NCBI GenBank assembly: GCA_964572225.1
Contig: CAZNFR010000049.1
Location: 1-26,746, forward strand
Direction of reading: 5' to 3'
Source: CAZNFR01 sp964572225
GTDB taxonomy: Bacteria; Bacteroidota; Bacteroidia; Bacteroidales; GCA-2748055
DNA length: 26,746 nt
Below the pieces are notes generated by a model that searched no databases, had not been told where the DNA came from, and saw nothing but the letters and a program-made list of their open reading frames with translations. A program made the position numbers and the translations under genes. Of this stretch, positions 5,273 to 12,735 are shown one piece after another (position 1 is the stretch's first letter; each line of letters starts with the position of its first letter).

Positions 5273-8172
5273 AGCTTCGCCATCTTCTCCACTTCCACAC
5301 TCGGGAAACCAAACTCCTCAACCACCCTGCCGAGAATAAGGTAAATGCCGTAGCCCCTGAAAGGATACTTTTTTAATGAGTCGGGGAAGTTCACAGTGTC
5401 GAAAAACTCACCCTCCGCATCCAGAAATGCCCCGAAATGCATGTGCTCGCGCTTTACCGTGTACACGTTTTTCAATGACGACAGATTGCCAACCATCCTT
5501 ACTTTCTTCCCTATGTGCTTTCCCAGATCCCGGGCCATCACCTCCCCACGAAACTTCGTCTCCAGCAAATCAAACATAGTCAGCGTTACCGGGAAACCCA
5601 ATAACTCTATCTCATCGTAGGCGTCTTCGATGGCCGACTGCTCCAATACCGGCAGGGTGTACTCCTTCGTCTTCGCCCGAAACAGCTCGCGGGTCTCGGG
5701 TACCGGCTCCTTACGACCAATCAGCATGTGCGACTCCCACAACAGCTCTTTCTTGCTCTTGCCGGTGAACCGAAGTGCGTCTATGCGGACCAGAATCACC
5801 ATCTGCTCCCTCCCGGGCCTCACACGGGTCACAAAATCCTCTAAACTCTCAAAACACCCGCCCCGTTCCCTCTCATCCAGCATACGCTCAACCAACCCCT
5901 TCTGCACATGAATGAAGCCCATGTATATGGCCTTCCCCTTCACACTCGTCAGGTAATCCCCCTCATTTACACAGGGCAGCCTAATCTCACCTCCACAACG
6001 CCGGGCCTCATTGAAATATACCCAGCTCCGGTAAAAACCTCCGAAATTGTTGATCACACCCACCATAAACTCCACCGGGTAATGCGATTTCAAATACAGA
6101 CTCTGTATGCTCTCTACCGCATAGGAGGCTGAATGGGCCTTGGAAAAAGAATAGCCGGCGAAGGATTCTATCTGCCGCCAAACCTCCGCACTCAGCGAAT
6201 CCGGATACCCGTACTCGCGACAGTTGCTGAAAAACCGGTCCTGTATGCGCTCAAACTCCTTCCTTGACCGGTACTTGCCACTCATGGCCCGCCTCAAAAC
6301 ATCGGCATCCGCCAGATCCAATCCGGCAAAATGATGACAGATCTTGATCACATCCTCCTGGTATACCATCACCCCGTAAGTCTCCTTCAACTGCGCTTCC
6401 ATCACCGGATGAAGGTAGTCAAAGCCCTGCGGGTCGTGGAAGCGCCTGATGTACTCCTTCATCATGCCCGACTTGGCTACGCCCGGACGAATGATCGAGC
6501 TCGCCGCAACCAGACTCAGGTAATTGTCGCACTTCAGCTTTTTTAACAGGCCACGCATGGCCGGACTCTCAATGTAAAAGCATCCGTTGGTCTCCCCATC
6601 CTTTAACTGCCGCTTCACTTTCGGGTCCTGCTTGAACTCCTGCACCCGGTGCACATCCACCGTGATCCGACGGTTCTGCCGGATGATCTCCGCCGCATCG
6701 TTAATGTGACCTATGCCGCGCTGACTCAATATGTCCAGCTTCTCAAAACCGATCATCTCGGCCGTGTACATGTCCCACTGCGTGGTGGGCAGCCCCTTCG
6801 GGGGCATGTCCAGCGCCACATAGCGCGTTACCGGCTCTTCCGAAATCAACACCCCGCCCGCATGTATGCTGCGCAGGTTGGGGTAATCCACGATATAACT
6901 CCCGATACGGTAGATGCGCTCCTTGATGGGATCCTTGTTCAGGTCGTTGCTCGGATCATTCACCAAAAGGTCGATCTCTTCTTTCGGCAGACCATAAACC
7001 TTGCCCAACTCCCGGAAGATGGACCGACCCTTGAAGGTCGAGACCGTGCCGATCAGTGCCGTGTGCTTCTTCCCGTATCGCTTGAAGATGTAATCCAACA
7101 CATCGTCACGCTCCCTCCAGGAATAATCAATGTCGAAATCCGGCGGACTCGTACGCTTGGGATTGATGAACCGCTCGAAGTAAAGATCCAACTCAATCGG
7201 ATCCACGTTGGTGATCTTCAGACAGTAAGCCACCACCGAGTTGGCACCGGATCCCCGGCCCACATGATAGTAACCCTGCGACATGGAGTAACGGATCACA
7301 TCCCAGGTGATCAGGAAATACGAGGAAAACCCCAGCCGGTCAATGATCTCCAGCTCGTGCTTCACCCTCCGCTCCGCCTCTGCATTGCCAGGGCCATACC
7401 GGTAACGCAATCCCTCGTACGCCAGCTTTTCCAACAACACCCGGTCGTCCCGCCGGCTCGTGGTGAACACCTGCTTGTTCTTGATGCTCCTGTAATCGAA
7501 GGTAACGCCACAGCTCTCGATCAGCGCTTCCGTGTTGCGAACGATCTGCGGGTGGTCCTCGTAAGCGCAAAGCAACAGGTCGACCGGGATCATCACGTCG
7601 CGGTCCGTCCCCAGATTCTCCGGACTGAGCTTCGATAGCAGGGTGTTGTGATCAATGGCCCTCAGATGCTTGTGGATGATAAAATCGCGCTTGACCGCGA
7701 AGCTTACCGGCTGCCATATCACCAGCCGGTCGCGGTAAGCATGGAGGGTAGAGTAGGGGAGACGGTTCACATCGCGCGGCCGCACCCCGATCAGCTCGTT
7801 CGACTTCAGCCGCTCCGGACGGTTATCCCATATATATATAATGTATACATGCTCAAATTCCGGTGGTCGCTCCGGGAAATCTTCCTTCGCCTCGTTCCTG
7901 TCCGAAAGAAAATCGTTCAGCTCCGCAAATCCCTCGTTGTTCATGGCTATGCCCGTGTACAGGTAACGGTCGCCATTGCGGAACTCAATGCCCGCCATGG
8001 GATGTATGCCGCTCTCATTGCACAACTTCACAAAATCCACCACCCCCATGCTGTTGTTGATGTCGGTAAGCGCCATGGCCCTCACCCCGTTTTTCTGCGC
8101 TTCCTCCATAAGCCTTTCCAGGGAAAGCATGCCGTATCGCAGACTGAAATAGGAATGTACGTTCAGATACAT
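5245..8172 (-). CDS. dnaE2: Error-prone-type DNA polymerase III alpha subunit (short DnaE2/ImuC-like)
   Basis: This is a C-family replicative-type polymerase of 975 aa, shorter than the main DnaE (usually 1100-1500 aa). Residues 1-~220 are the PHP domain, starting MYLNVHSYFSLRYGMLSLE; its HxH is HSY, so phosphatase or proofreading activity is doubtful. The polymerase core has GRGSGANSVVAY (~305) and the catalytic PDFDID (D345, D347), with a likely third Asp in KLKCDNY. The YQEDVIKI motif, helix-hairpin-helix region and a C-terminal OB-fold (~865-960) follow. The gene starts 2 bases after the stop of dinB, so the two form one operon. In other phyla DnaE2 with an ImuB partner carries out damage-induced mutagenic bypass; the same role is inferred here. 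The gene is visibly GC-richer than its neighbours. Confidence 0.88.
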   Translation of the reverse strand: MYLNVHSYFSLRYGMLSLERLMEEAQKNGVRAMALTDINNSMGVVDFVKLCNESGIHPMAGIEFRNGDRYLYTGIAMNNEGFAELNDFLSDRNEAKEDFPERPPEFEHVYIIYIWDNRPERLKSNELIGVRPRDVNRLPYSTLHAYRDRLVIWQPVSFAVKRDFIIHKHLRAIDHNTLLSKLSPENLGTDRDVMIPVDLLLCAYEDHPQIVRNTEALIESCGVTFDYRSIKNKQVFTTSRRDDRVLLEKLAYEGLRYRYGPGNAEAERRVKHELEIIDRLGFSSYFLITWDVIRYSMSQGYYHVGRGSGANSVVAYCLKITNVDPIELDLYFERFINPKRTSPPDFDIDYSWRERDDVLDYIFKRYGKKHTALIGTVSTFKGRSIFRELGKVYGLPKEEIDLLVNDPSNDLNKDPIKERIYRIGSYIVDYPNLRSIHAGGVLISEEPVTRYVALDMPPKGLPTTQWDMYTAEMIGFEKLDILSQRGIGHINDAAEIIRQNRRITVDVHRVQEFKQDPKVKRQLKDGETNGCFYIESPAMRGLLKKLKCDNYLSLVAASSIIRPGVAKSGMMKEYIRRFHDPQGFDYLHPVMEAQLKETYGVMVYQEDVIKICHHFAGLDLADADVLRRAMSGKYRSRKEFERIQDRFFSNCREYGYPDSLSAEVWRQIESFAGYSFSKAHSASYAVESIQSLYLKSHYPVEFMVGVINNFGGFYRSWVYFNEARRCGGEIRLPCVNEGDYLTSVKGKAIYMGFIHVQKGLVERMLDERERGGCFESLEDFVTRVRPGREQMVILVRIDALRFTGKSKKELLWESHMLIGRKEPVPETRELFRAKTKEYTLPVLEQSAIEDAYDEIELLGFPVTLTMFDLLETKFRGEVMARDLGKHIGKKVRMVGNLSSLKNVYTVKREHMHFGAFLDAEGEFFDTVNFPDSLKKYPFRGYGIYLILGRVVEEFGFPSVEVEKMAKLGLKGDPRY

Positions 8173-8174
8173 GA

Positions 8175-9362
8175 CTACCCGTTTTTGCTGCTTACCGAAT
8201 CACCCCCGATATCCCGGGCCGATATCCGACCCGCCGCCCTGCCTATCGCATCCTTCCCATAACGGTTGCGCATGCGGTCCATCGCCAGGTAAAGATTCAC
8301 CATCTCCGGAGTGTCCTCAAACATGTTGAGCTGCTGTACCCCCTGTACCAGGTGACTCAAACGTACGCCTACCAGGCGTATCAGCATCCGACGCTGGTAC
8401 AGCCGGTCGAACAGCTCCTTCGCTACCGGAATCAGCACATGATCGAAAGAGGTGTACTCAATCCGCTTCTGCAAGGTGTGGGTGTCGAAGTTCGAATACC
8501 GTATCTTCACCGTAATGCAGGAGGTGAGCTTCTGCTTTTTCCGTAACTCGTACGATAACTTCTCTACCATGGAGGTGATCAGCTCCCGCAACCGCTCCAC
8601 CTGGGCCGTGTCCTTCTCGAAGGTGCGCTCGGTACTGATGGATTTGCGCTCCGAATACGGCATTACCGGGGTCTCGTCAACTCCGTTGGCCCGCTTCCAT
8701 ACCTCACGCCCGTTCTTGCCCATCAGCTTCTCCACCATCTCCACCGGCATCTCGCTCAACGTGCCTATGGTCACAATCCCCATCGACCTCAGCAAATGAA
8801 AACTCTGCTTGCCGATCATCGGGATCTTCCGGATCGAAAGAGGGGAGAGGAAGGGCCTTACTCCCGGACGGTCCACCTCTTTTTCCCCGTTGGGCTTGGC
8901 TTCACCCGTGGCAATCTTGCTCACCGTTTTATTCACCGATAAACCAAAGGAAATGGGCAGACCCGTCTCTTTGATGATCCTTCCCCGCAACTCCTGAGTC
9001 CATTTCAAACTTCCGAAAAAACGGTCCATCCCGCTAATGTCAATGTAATGCTCGTCAATCGAAGCCTTCTCATATACCGGCGCCCCCTCCGCAATGATGT
9101 CGGTGACCGTGCGCGAATAACGCGAGTACAACTCCATGTCGCCGCGAATGATCACCATGTCCGGACAAAGGTTTCGCGCCATCTTCATCGGCATGGCCGA
9201 ATGGATCCCGAATCGCCGCGCTTCATAGCTGCAACTGGCCACTACCCCGCGGTCCGAGCCGCCGCCAATTACCACCGGCTTTCCCTCCAGCTTGCTGTTC
9301 ACCAGCCGCTCCACCGATACGAAAAACGTATCCAAATCCATGTGTACTATGCTTCTCTCCAT
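8175..9362 (-). CDS. dinB: DNA polymerase IV-type Y-family translesion polymerase
   Basis: The product is 395 aa, a normal DinB length. The palm motifs are intact: HMDLDTFFVSVE with D9, and SIDEHYID with D103 and E104, so this is an active polymerase and not the catalytically dead ImuB. SYEARRFGI, the helix-hairpin-helix region (IPMIGKQSFHLLRSMGI) and the little-finger domain follow. Near the C-terminus, QQLNMFED looks like a beta-clamp-binding motif. It synthesises past damaged template bases. It is the first gene of a two-gene operon with dnaE2, read divergently from the S24 repressor, whose paired operators lie upstream. The start ATG at 9362 is supported by the MERSIVHMDLD N-terminus. Confidence 0.93.
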   Translation of the reverse strand: MERSIVHMDLDTFFVSVERLVNSKLEGKPVVIGGGSDRGVVASCSYEARRFGIHSAMPMKMARNLCPDMVIIRGDMELYSRYSRTVTDIIAEGAPVYEKASIDEHYIDISGMDRFFGSLKWTQELRGRIIKETGLPISFGLSVNKTVSKIATGEAKPNGEKEVDRPGVRPFLSPLSIRKIPMIGKQSFHLLRSMGIVTIGTLSEMPVEMVEKLMGKNGREVWKRANGVDETPVMPYSERKSISTERTFEKDTAQVERLRELITSMVEKLSYELRKKQKLTSCITVKIRYSNFDTHTLQKRIEYTSFDHVLIPVAKELFDRLYQRRMLIRLVGVRLSHLVQGVQQLNMFEDTPEMVNLYLAMDRMRNRYGKDAIGRAAGRISARDIGGDSVSSKNG

Positions 9363-9390
9363 CGTTAATCACCATTTTTATTTCAAAAAA

Positions 9391-9422
9391 TTTGCATTAT
9401 TTATCAATTCAATGTATTTTTG
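9391..9422 (+). promoter_or_regulatory. Promoter of the S24 repressor gene
   Basis: TTTG at 9391-9394 and TATTTTTG at 9415-9422, 20 bases apart, match the Bacteroidota -33 (TTTG) and -7 (TAnnTTTG) elements. The first operator palindrome starts on the last two bases of the -7 box, so repressor bound there should block its own promoter. Confidence 0.6.
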
Positions 9423-9437
9423 ATTAAATATTAATCA
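9421..9437. promoter_or_regulatory. Operator 1, perfect palindrome
   Basis: TGATTAA-ATA-TTAATCA is a perfect 7+3+7 inverted repeat. It overlaps the repressor promoter's -7 box and lies 59 bases upstream of dinB's start. It is the likely binding site for the divergent XRE-S24 repressor dimer. Confidence 0.65.
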
Positions 9438-9443
9438 TAAATA

Positions 9444-9460
9444 TGATTACAAATTAATCA
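9444..9460. promoter_or_regulatory. Operator 2, near-perfect palindrome
   Basis: TGATTAC-AAA-TTAATCA has the same half-sites and spacer length as operator 1, with one mismatch. The centre-to-centre distance is 23 bases, about two helical turns, so two dimers could bind cooperatively on the same face. It lies in the 5' untranslated region of the repressor gene. Confidence 0.6.
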
Positions 9461-9491
9461 TTTTTATTGAAAACAACAAATTTTTTAAGTC

Positions 9492-10301
9492 ATGTATTTT
9501 ACTTCCAACATCAAACTCCTGAGGAAAAGGAGGAAGAAAACTCAGGACGATCTGGCAGCAGCCATGGGGATGAAAAGATCCACCCTGAGCGGGTACGAGA
9601 ACGGAGTGGCCGAACCCGCCATCGATGCGCTGCTCAAGTTTTCCGATTACTTCAAAATCGCCGTCGATACCCTGCTCAAAACCGACCTTTCCATTTTTAA
9701 CGAAGCACAACTCTATCAACTCGAACACGGAGAGGACGTGTATATATCAGGGAAAAAACTCAGGATCCTGGCTACTACCGTCAATAAGGATAATGAAGAA
9801 AACATCGAACTGGTGCCGGAAAAGGCCAGAGCCGGCTATGTGAACGGTTTCTCTGATCCACAGTTTATAAGCGAACTGCCCGTCTTTCGACTGCCTTTTC
9901 TCTCCAAACAAAAGAAATACCGAACCTTCCAGCTTAACGGGGACTCCATGCTGCCCATCCCCGATAAGGCCTGGGTGACCGGGGAGTTCTTGCAGGACTG
10001 GAATGCACTTCATAACGGAGATGCCTGCATAATCCTCACCCTAAACGATGGGATCGTTTTTAAGATCGTGGAAAATAAACTGAGCGAAGAACATAAACTT
10101 ACCCTGTTCTCACTTAACCCGGTCTATCAACCTTTTGATATACCTGCCGATGAGATTAAGGAAGTCTGGAAATTCGTTCACTATATCAGCAACGAAATTC
10201 CCGATCCTGTCATGCCAGGAGATGAGCTGGTGAAAACCGTTTCAAGACTGAAATATGAGGTGGACAGTATTAAAAGCGAGCTGAAAATGATCAGGGAATG
10301 A
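9492..10301 (+). CDS. XRE-S24 family self-cleaving repressor (LexA/CI-like) of the mutagenesis operon
   Basis: The product is 269 aa. Residues ~5-62 are an XRE helix-turn-helix (LRKRRKKTQDDLAAAMGMKRSTLSGYENG). Residues ~110-225 are an S24/LexA peptidase domain with likely cleavage site A114-G115 (KARAGYVNGF), nucleophile S152 (NGDSMLP) and general-base K191 (GIVFKIV). A ~25-residue charged tail follows and may be a short coiled coil. LexA and CI proteins cleave themselves when RecA filaments form on single-stranded DNA, releasing their operators. It probably represses itself and dinB-dnaE2 through the two palindromes at 9421-9460. Many Bacteroidota lack a classical LexA, so this may be the local substitute. 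The ATG at 9492 directly precedes the HTH. Confidence 0.88.
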   Translation: MYFTSNIKLLRKRRKKTQDDLAAAMGMKRSTLSGYENGVAEPAIDALLKFSDYFKIAVDTLLKTDLSIFNEAQLYQLEHGEDVYISGKKLRILATTVNKDNEENIELVPEKARAGYVNGFSDPQFISELPVFRLPFLSKQKKYRTFQLNGDSMLPIPDKAWVTGEFLQDWNALHNGDACIILTLNDGIVFKIVENKLSEEHKLTLFSLNPVYQPFDIPADEIKEVWKFVHYISNEIPDPVMPGDELVKTVSRLKYEVDSIKSELKMIRE

Positions 10302-10355
10302 GAGCGAACGCTCTAAGGAGGAATAGAGGCATTTAAACGAGGAAAGGCATTATTG

Positions 10356-10381
10356 CCGGGAGTGAGAGAGAGTGCTCCCGG
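10356..10381. other. Hairpin between convergent genes
   Basis: CCGGGAG (10356-10362) and CTCCCGG (10375-10381) form a 7-bp stem with a 12-base loop. A smaller hairpin, AGAGC/GCTCT, lies at 10301-10314 directly after the repressor stop. Neither is followed by a T-tract on either strand, so ending the repressor transcript is possible but not shown. Confidence 0.3.
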
Positions 10382-10478
10382 AAAGCAGGGAAATTCTTAA
10401 CCGGGGAAGGGTAGTTGAGTCACGAATGAACACTGATAATGCCATAAGTCCCAAAAGAAATATCGCTTGGATTGTATC

Positions 10479-10571
10479 GTCATGCCAGGCTTCGAGATTG
10501 TGAAAACCGTTTCAGGACTGAAGTACGAGATGGGCATTTCTAAAAGCGTACTGAAAAGGATCAGGGAATGA
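10479..10571 (+). pseudogene. Decayed duplicate of the 3' end of the S24 repressor gene
   Basis: These 93 bases align without gaps to 10209-10301, the last 30 codons and stop of the repressor gene, with 17 differences, exactly 270 bases downstream. The translated copy reads VMPGFEIVKTVSGLKYEMG and ends IRE-stop like the parent. There is no start or upstream domain, so it is a remnant of a tandem duplication or of recombination with a related gene. The 177 bases between the copies contain only hairpins and no gene. Confidence 0.75.
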
Positions 10572-10578
10572 AACTCTC

Positions 10579-11178
10579 CTAATTCAGGTAATAATCATTA
10601 TTGAGCAGTTTTTCCTGCTCGCGGAGCTTGAGGAGATAGTTCATCTGACTCTTAAGAAATTTCTCCTTCTCGGAAAGACTCCGTAAACTGATGAACCGGA
10701 ATTTATCCTCCGAGGAAAGGTTTAATGCTTTTGCGACATCCAGCAATCGTATGCTGTTGCCTTTTACATCTTTTAAAAACTCCGGATCTAACTGATCCGT
10801 GTAATGAATGAGCATTTTCATCAACCCTGGATCTTTAACCTCTTCGATCTCTTCCAGATCCACAATGCTTCCTCCCGCATACAACTTGTCCTCCCAGGGA
10901 TTCCGGTACCGTATCATCTCAAAATTACTTACCCCCTCCACCACAATCACCATCTCACCCTGCGAGTTACGAGCCACAATCTGCTTGATCTTTACCTCCG
11001 AGCCAAACGACTGCATGTCACTCTTCTTCATGAAAGGAATGCCAAAAGTCTGCTCCTTGTCCGAACAATCGTTGATCAAATCTTTATACCTGGGTTCGAA
11101 AATCCGTAAGGGCAAATCCTCGCCCGGAAGTAAACATACATTAAGGGGGAACAATCCTATCTTTTTTTCATTTTCCAT
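10579..11178 (-). CDS. Lon substrate-binding (LON N-terminal) domain protein
   Basis: I start the gene at the ATG at 11178 (MENEKKIGLFPLNVCLLPG), giving 199 aa; an upstream in-frame ATG at 11214 would add 12 residues unlike the family. The sequence matches the stand-alone PUA-like domain of Lon: FPLNVCLLPGEDLPLRIFEPRYKDLI at the N-terminus, then the beta-rich region GSEVKIKQIVARNSQGEMVIVVEG, then a helical tail ending near LLKLREQEKLL. There is no ATPase or protease domain. Such proteins are common in Bacteroidota; their task, perhaps protein quality control, is not established. It converges on the S24 repressor. Confidence 0.88.
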   Translation of the reverse strand: MENEKKIGLFPLNVCLLPGEDLPLRIFEPRYKDLINDCSDKEQTFGIPFMKKSDMQSFGSEVKIKQIVARNSQGEMVIVVEGVSNFEMIRYRNPWEDKLYAGGSIVDLEEIEEVKDPGLMKMLIHYTDQLDPEFLKDVKGNSIRLLDVAKALNLSSEDKFRFISLRSLSEKEKFLKSQMNYLLKLREQEKLLNNDYYLN

Positions 11179-11422
11179 ATTTCCATTTTTTAAAAAAGAA
11201 CCACAGGAAAACACTGTGTCTGGGTTTTTGTTTGGAGAGATTTATTAAAACCTCTGTAAAGTCTGTCCAGGTAAACATTCCCTGATTTTAAGTTCTGTTA
11301 TTTTTTTGCCCCACTGTTACTATAACGTTTTTTTCACCATCTGGTTTAGTTGGCAGCCTCCTATTTATGAACCGTAAAGGAACATTTTTGTTAATTTTAT
11401 ATCTTAGCTATGATTTTTTCCT

Positions 11423-12148
11423 ATGTGCTACTTTGTTGAAATCAATCTAAGTCGCCAGGCACTCAAAGAACGCTTCGGAATCCCGGTAAGGGAAGATCCA
11501 CGCTACATTCCTGCAGTATTCCATTCGGCCTTTACAAGGCCCTACCTCCCGGTGATCTCCCAAAAGAATAAAGATGAAATTACCATGGCCCGGTGGGGCC
11601 TCATTCCTTCCTGGGTCAAAGAGGAAGAATCTGTAGAAAAAATAAGTAACAGTACCTATAATGCCCGGTCCGAGACCGTGTGGGAGAAACCCTCCTTTCG
11701 TACCGCTGCCAAAAATAAACGATGCCTGGTCCTGGCATCCGGCTTCTTCGAATGGCATACCATCGGAAATCTGAAAATCCCTTTTTATATTCAACGGGAA
11801 GACAAAGACGTGATCCGTTTCGCCGGACTCAGGGAAAGCTGGACCAATCCTGCTACAGGAGAGATTATGGAAACCTGCTCAATACTTACCCTTCCCGCCA
11901 ATGCCCTAATGGCACGCATCCATAATACCAAAAAACGGATGCCCGCTGTACTCGAGGATGACTCAGCCGAAACCTGGCTTTCTGAAGTTCCCGAAAAAAG
12001 AATCCTCCAGGATGCAGTCAAATCCGCATCCAGGGTAAATTTATCTGCTCACCCCATTGATAAACAAAAAATCGGAAAAGGAGCAGATATTCAGGACTCT
12101 TCCATTACGGACCCTTTTAACTACCCGGAACTAAACACTTTGTTTTAA
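11423..12148 (+). CDS. yedK: SRAP-domain protein, abasic-site DNA-protein crosslink shield (HMCES/YedK family)
   Basis: The product is 241 aa. The family's active-site residues are all present: C2 directly after the start Met (MCYFVE), N80 (TYNARSET), E110 (ASGFFEW) and H167 (ARIHN, in the usual HxRMP region, here IHNTKKRMP). The start is certain because Cys2 must become the N-terminus. The protein forms a thiazolidine crosslink with abasic sites in single-stranded DNA, protecting them from cleavage and mutagenic bypass. It acts in the cytoplasm at stalled forks. It stands alone on the plus strand, close to the damage-bypass module, and fits functionally with it. No TGATTAA-type operator is visible upstream. 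Confidence 0.92.
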   Translation: MCYFVEINLSRQALKERFGIPVREDPRYIPAVFHSAFTRPYLPVISQKNKDEITMARWGLIPSWVKEEESVEKISNSTYNARSETVWEKPSFRTAAKNKRCLVLASGFFEWHTIGNLKIPFYIQREDKDVIRFAGLRESWTNPATGEIMETCSILTLPANALMARIHNTKKRMPAVLEDDSAETWLSEVPEKRILQDAVKSASRVNLSAHPIDKQKIGKGADIQDSSITDPFNYPELNTLF

Positions 12149-12482
12149 TGGGTTGATTCATAAGTTTCTGATTTCTGATTCCGTTTTTCAATTTCAGGCC
12201 TGTCAATGCGATAAACAGTCTGTAAACATTTCTAATTCAAACATTTCAACTAAACAAACACCTGGGTGGTTACCTTTCAGGTTTATCATTACCCCAGGTT
12301 CAGTTCCGAAGCCAAAGTTTAGCTCACCGGGGGCAATTTTTATTTGAATACTATTTATACATTTCGGGGAAGCTATAGGATAATTCAACTAAAATAGCCC
12401 ATCCGGCAGAAAGACATTTTTTATTATTTGGAAACAACCCTTTCGTCTCATCCCCGACACAACAAATTAACCAACTTTATGT
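12149..12482. other. Intergenic region without a supported gene
   Basis: Short open frames on both strands (for example 12203-12388 on the minus strand) have no start context or recognisable domain. A 7-bp inverted repeat, ACCTGGG (12260-12266) and CCCAGGT (12293-12299), is the only structure noticed before the small RNA gene. Confidence 0.5.
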
Positions 12483-12490
12483 TATCATTG
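12483..12490 (+). promoter_or_regulatory. -7 promoter box of the small RNA
   Basis: TATCATTG matches TAnnTTTG at 5 of 6 defined bases. It ends 2 bases before the first base of the RNA's closing stem, so transcription should begin at or very near that stem. No clear -33 TTTG is present at the right distance. Confidence 0.45.
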
Positions 12491-12492
12491 TG

Positions 12493-12605
12493 AGAGGTTC
12501 AGGCCATCCACTCGTAGTTTTAGGTTTAGTTATTTTTTGGTTATTAGGTTCTTTTTCAGGCAAGCACCCTCCCGGGTGCAAAATAACGGCCTGAACCTCT
12601 TTTTC
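12493..12605 (+). ncRNA. Candidate small RNA closed by a 13-bp terminal stem
   Basis: AGAGGTTCAGGCC (12493-12505) pairs perfectly with GGCCTGAACCTCT (12588-12600), which is followed by TTTTCTT, so 5' and 3' ends close on each other and the stem also serves as terminator. Inside is a second hairpin, GCACCC-TCCC-GGGTGC (12564-12579), and a U-rich stretch (about 12517-12557) likely to be single-stranded. There is no open reading frame of note. The closed rod with an open middle recalls 6S-like RNAs, but it is shorter (about 110 nt) and no known family motif is seen. The SRP RNA signature was looked for and is absent. Confidence 0.5.
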
Positions 12606-12735
12606 TTCAAACTTTTTTCTTACTTACCTGTTTGCCTATTATTAATCACGTTCTAATTTTTTAAGAGAAAGCTTTACAACGGTATCTGTCTTTTACTAAC
12701 TTGTCTATTCTTAACCAAGTCCAAATAACCCATTC

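Noticed and set aside
6649..8262. Long plus-strand open frames opposite dnaE2
   Set aside because: They are antisense shadows of a GC-rich gene with clear polymerase motifs and have no domains of their own.
12203..12388. Minus-strand 61-codon frame as a gene
   Set aside because: No start context, no domain and no neighbouring gene on that strand; likely chance.
12493..12605. Signal recognition particle RNA
   Set aside because: The conserved GNRA-capped core with its asymmetric AGCAG/AGG loop is not found; the only GGGA loop lies on the strand opposite to the terminator.
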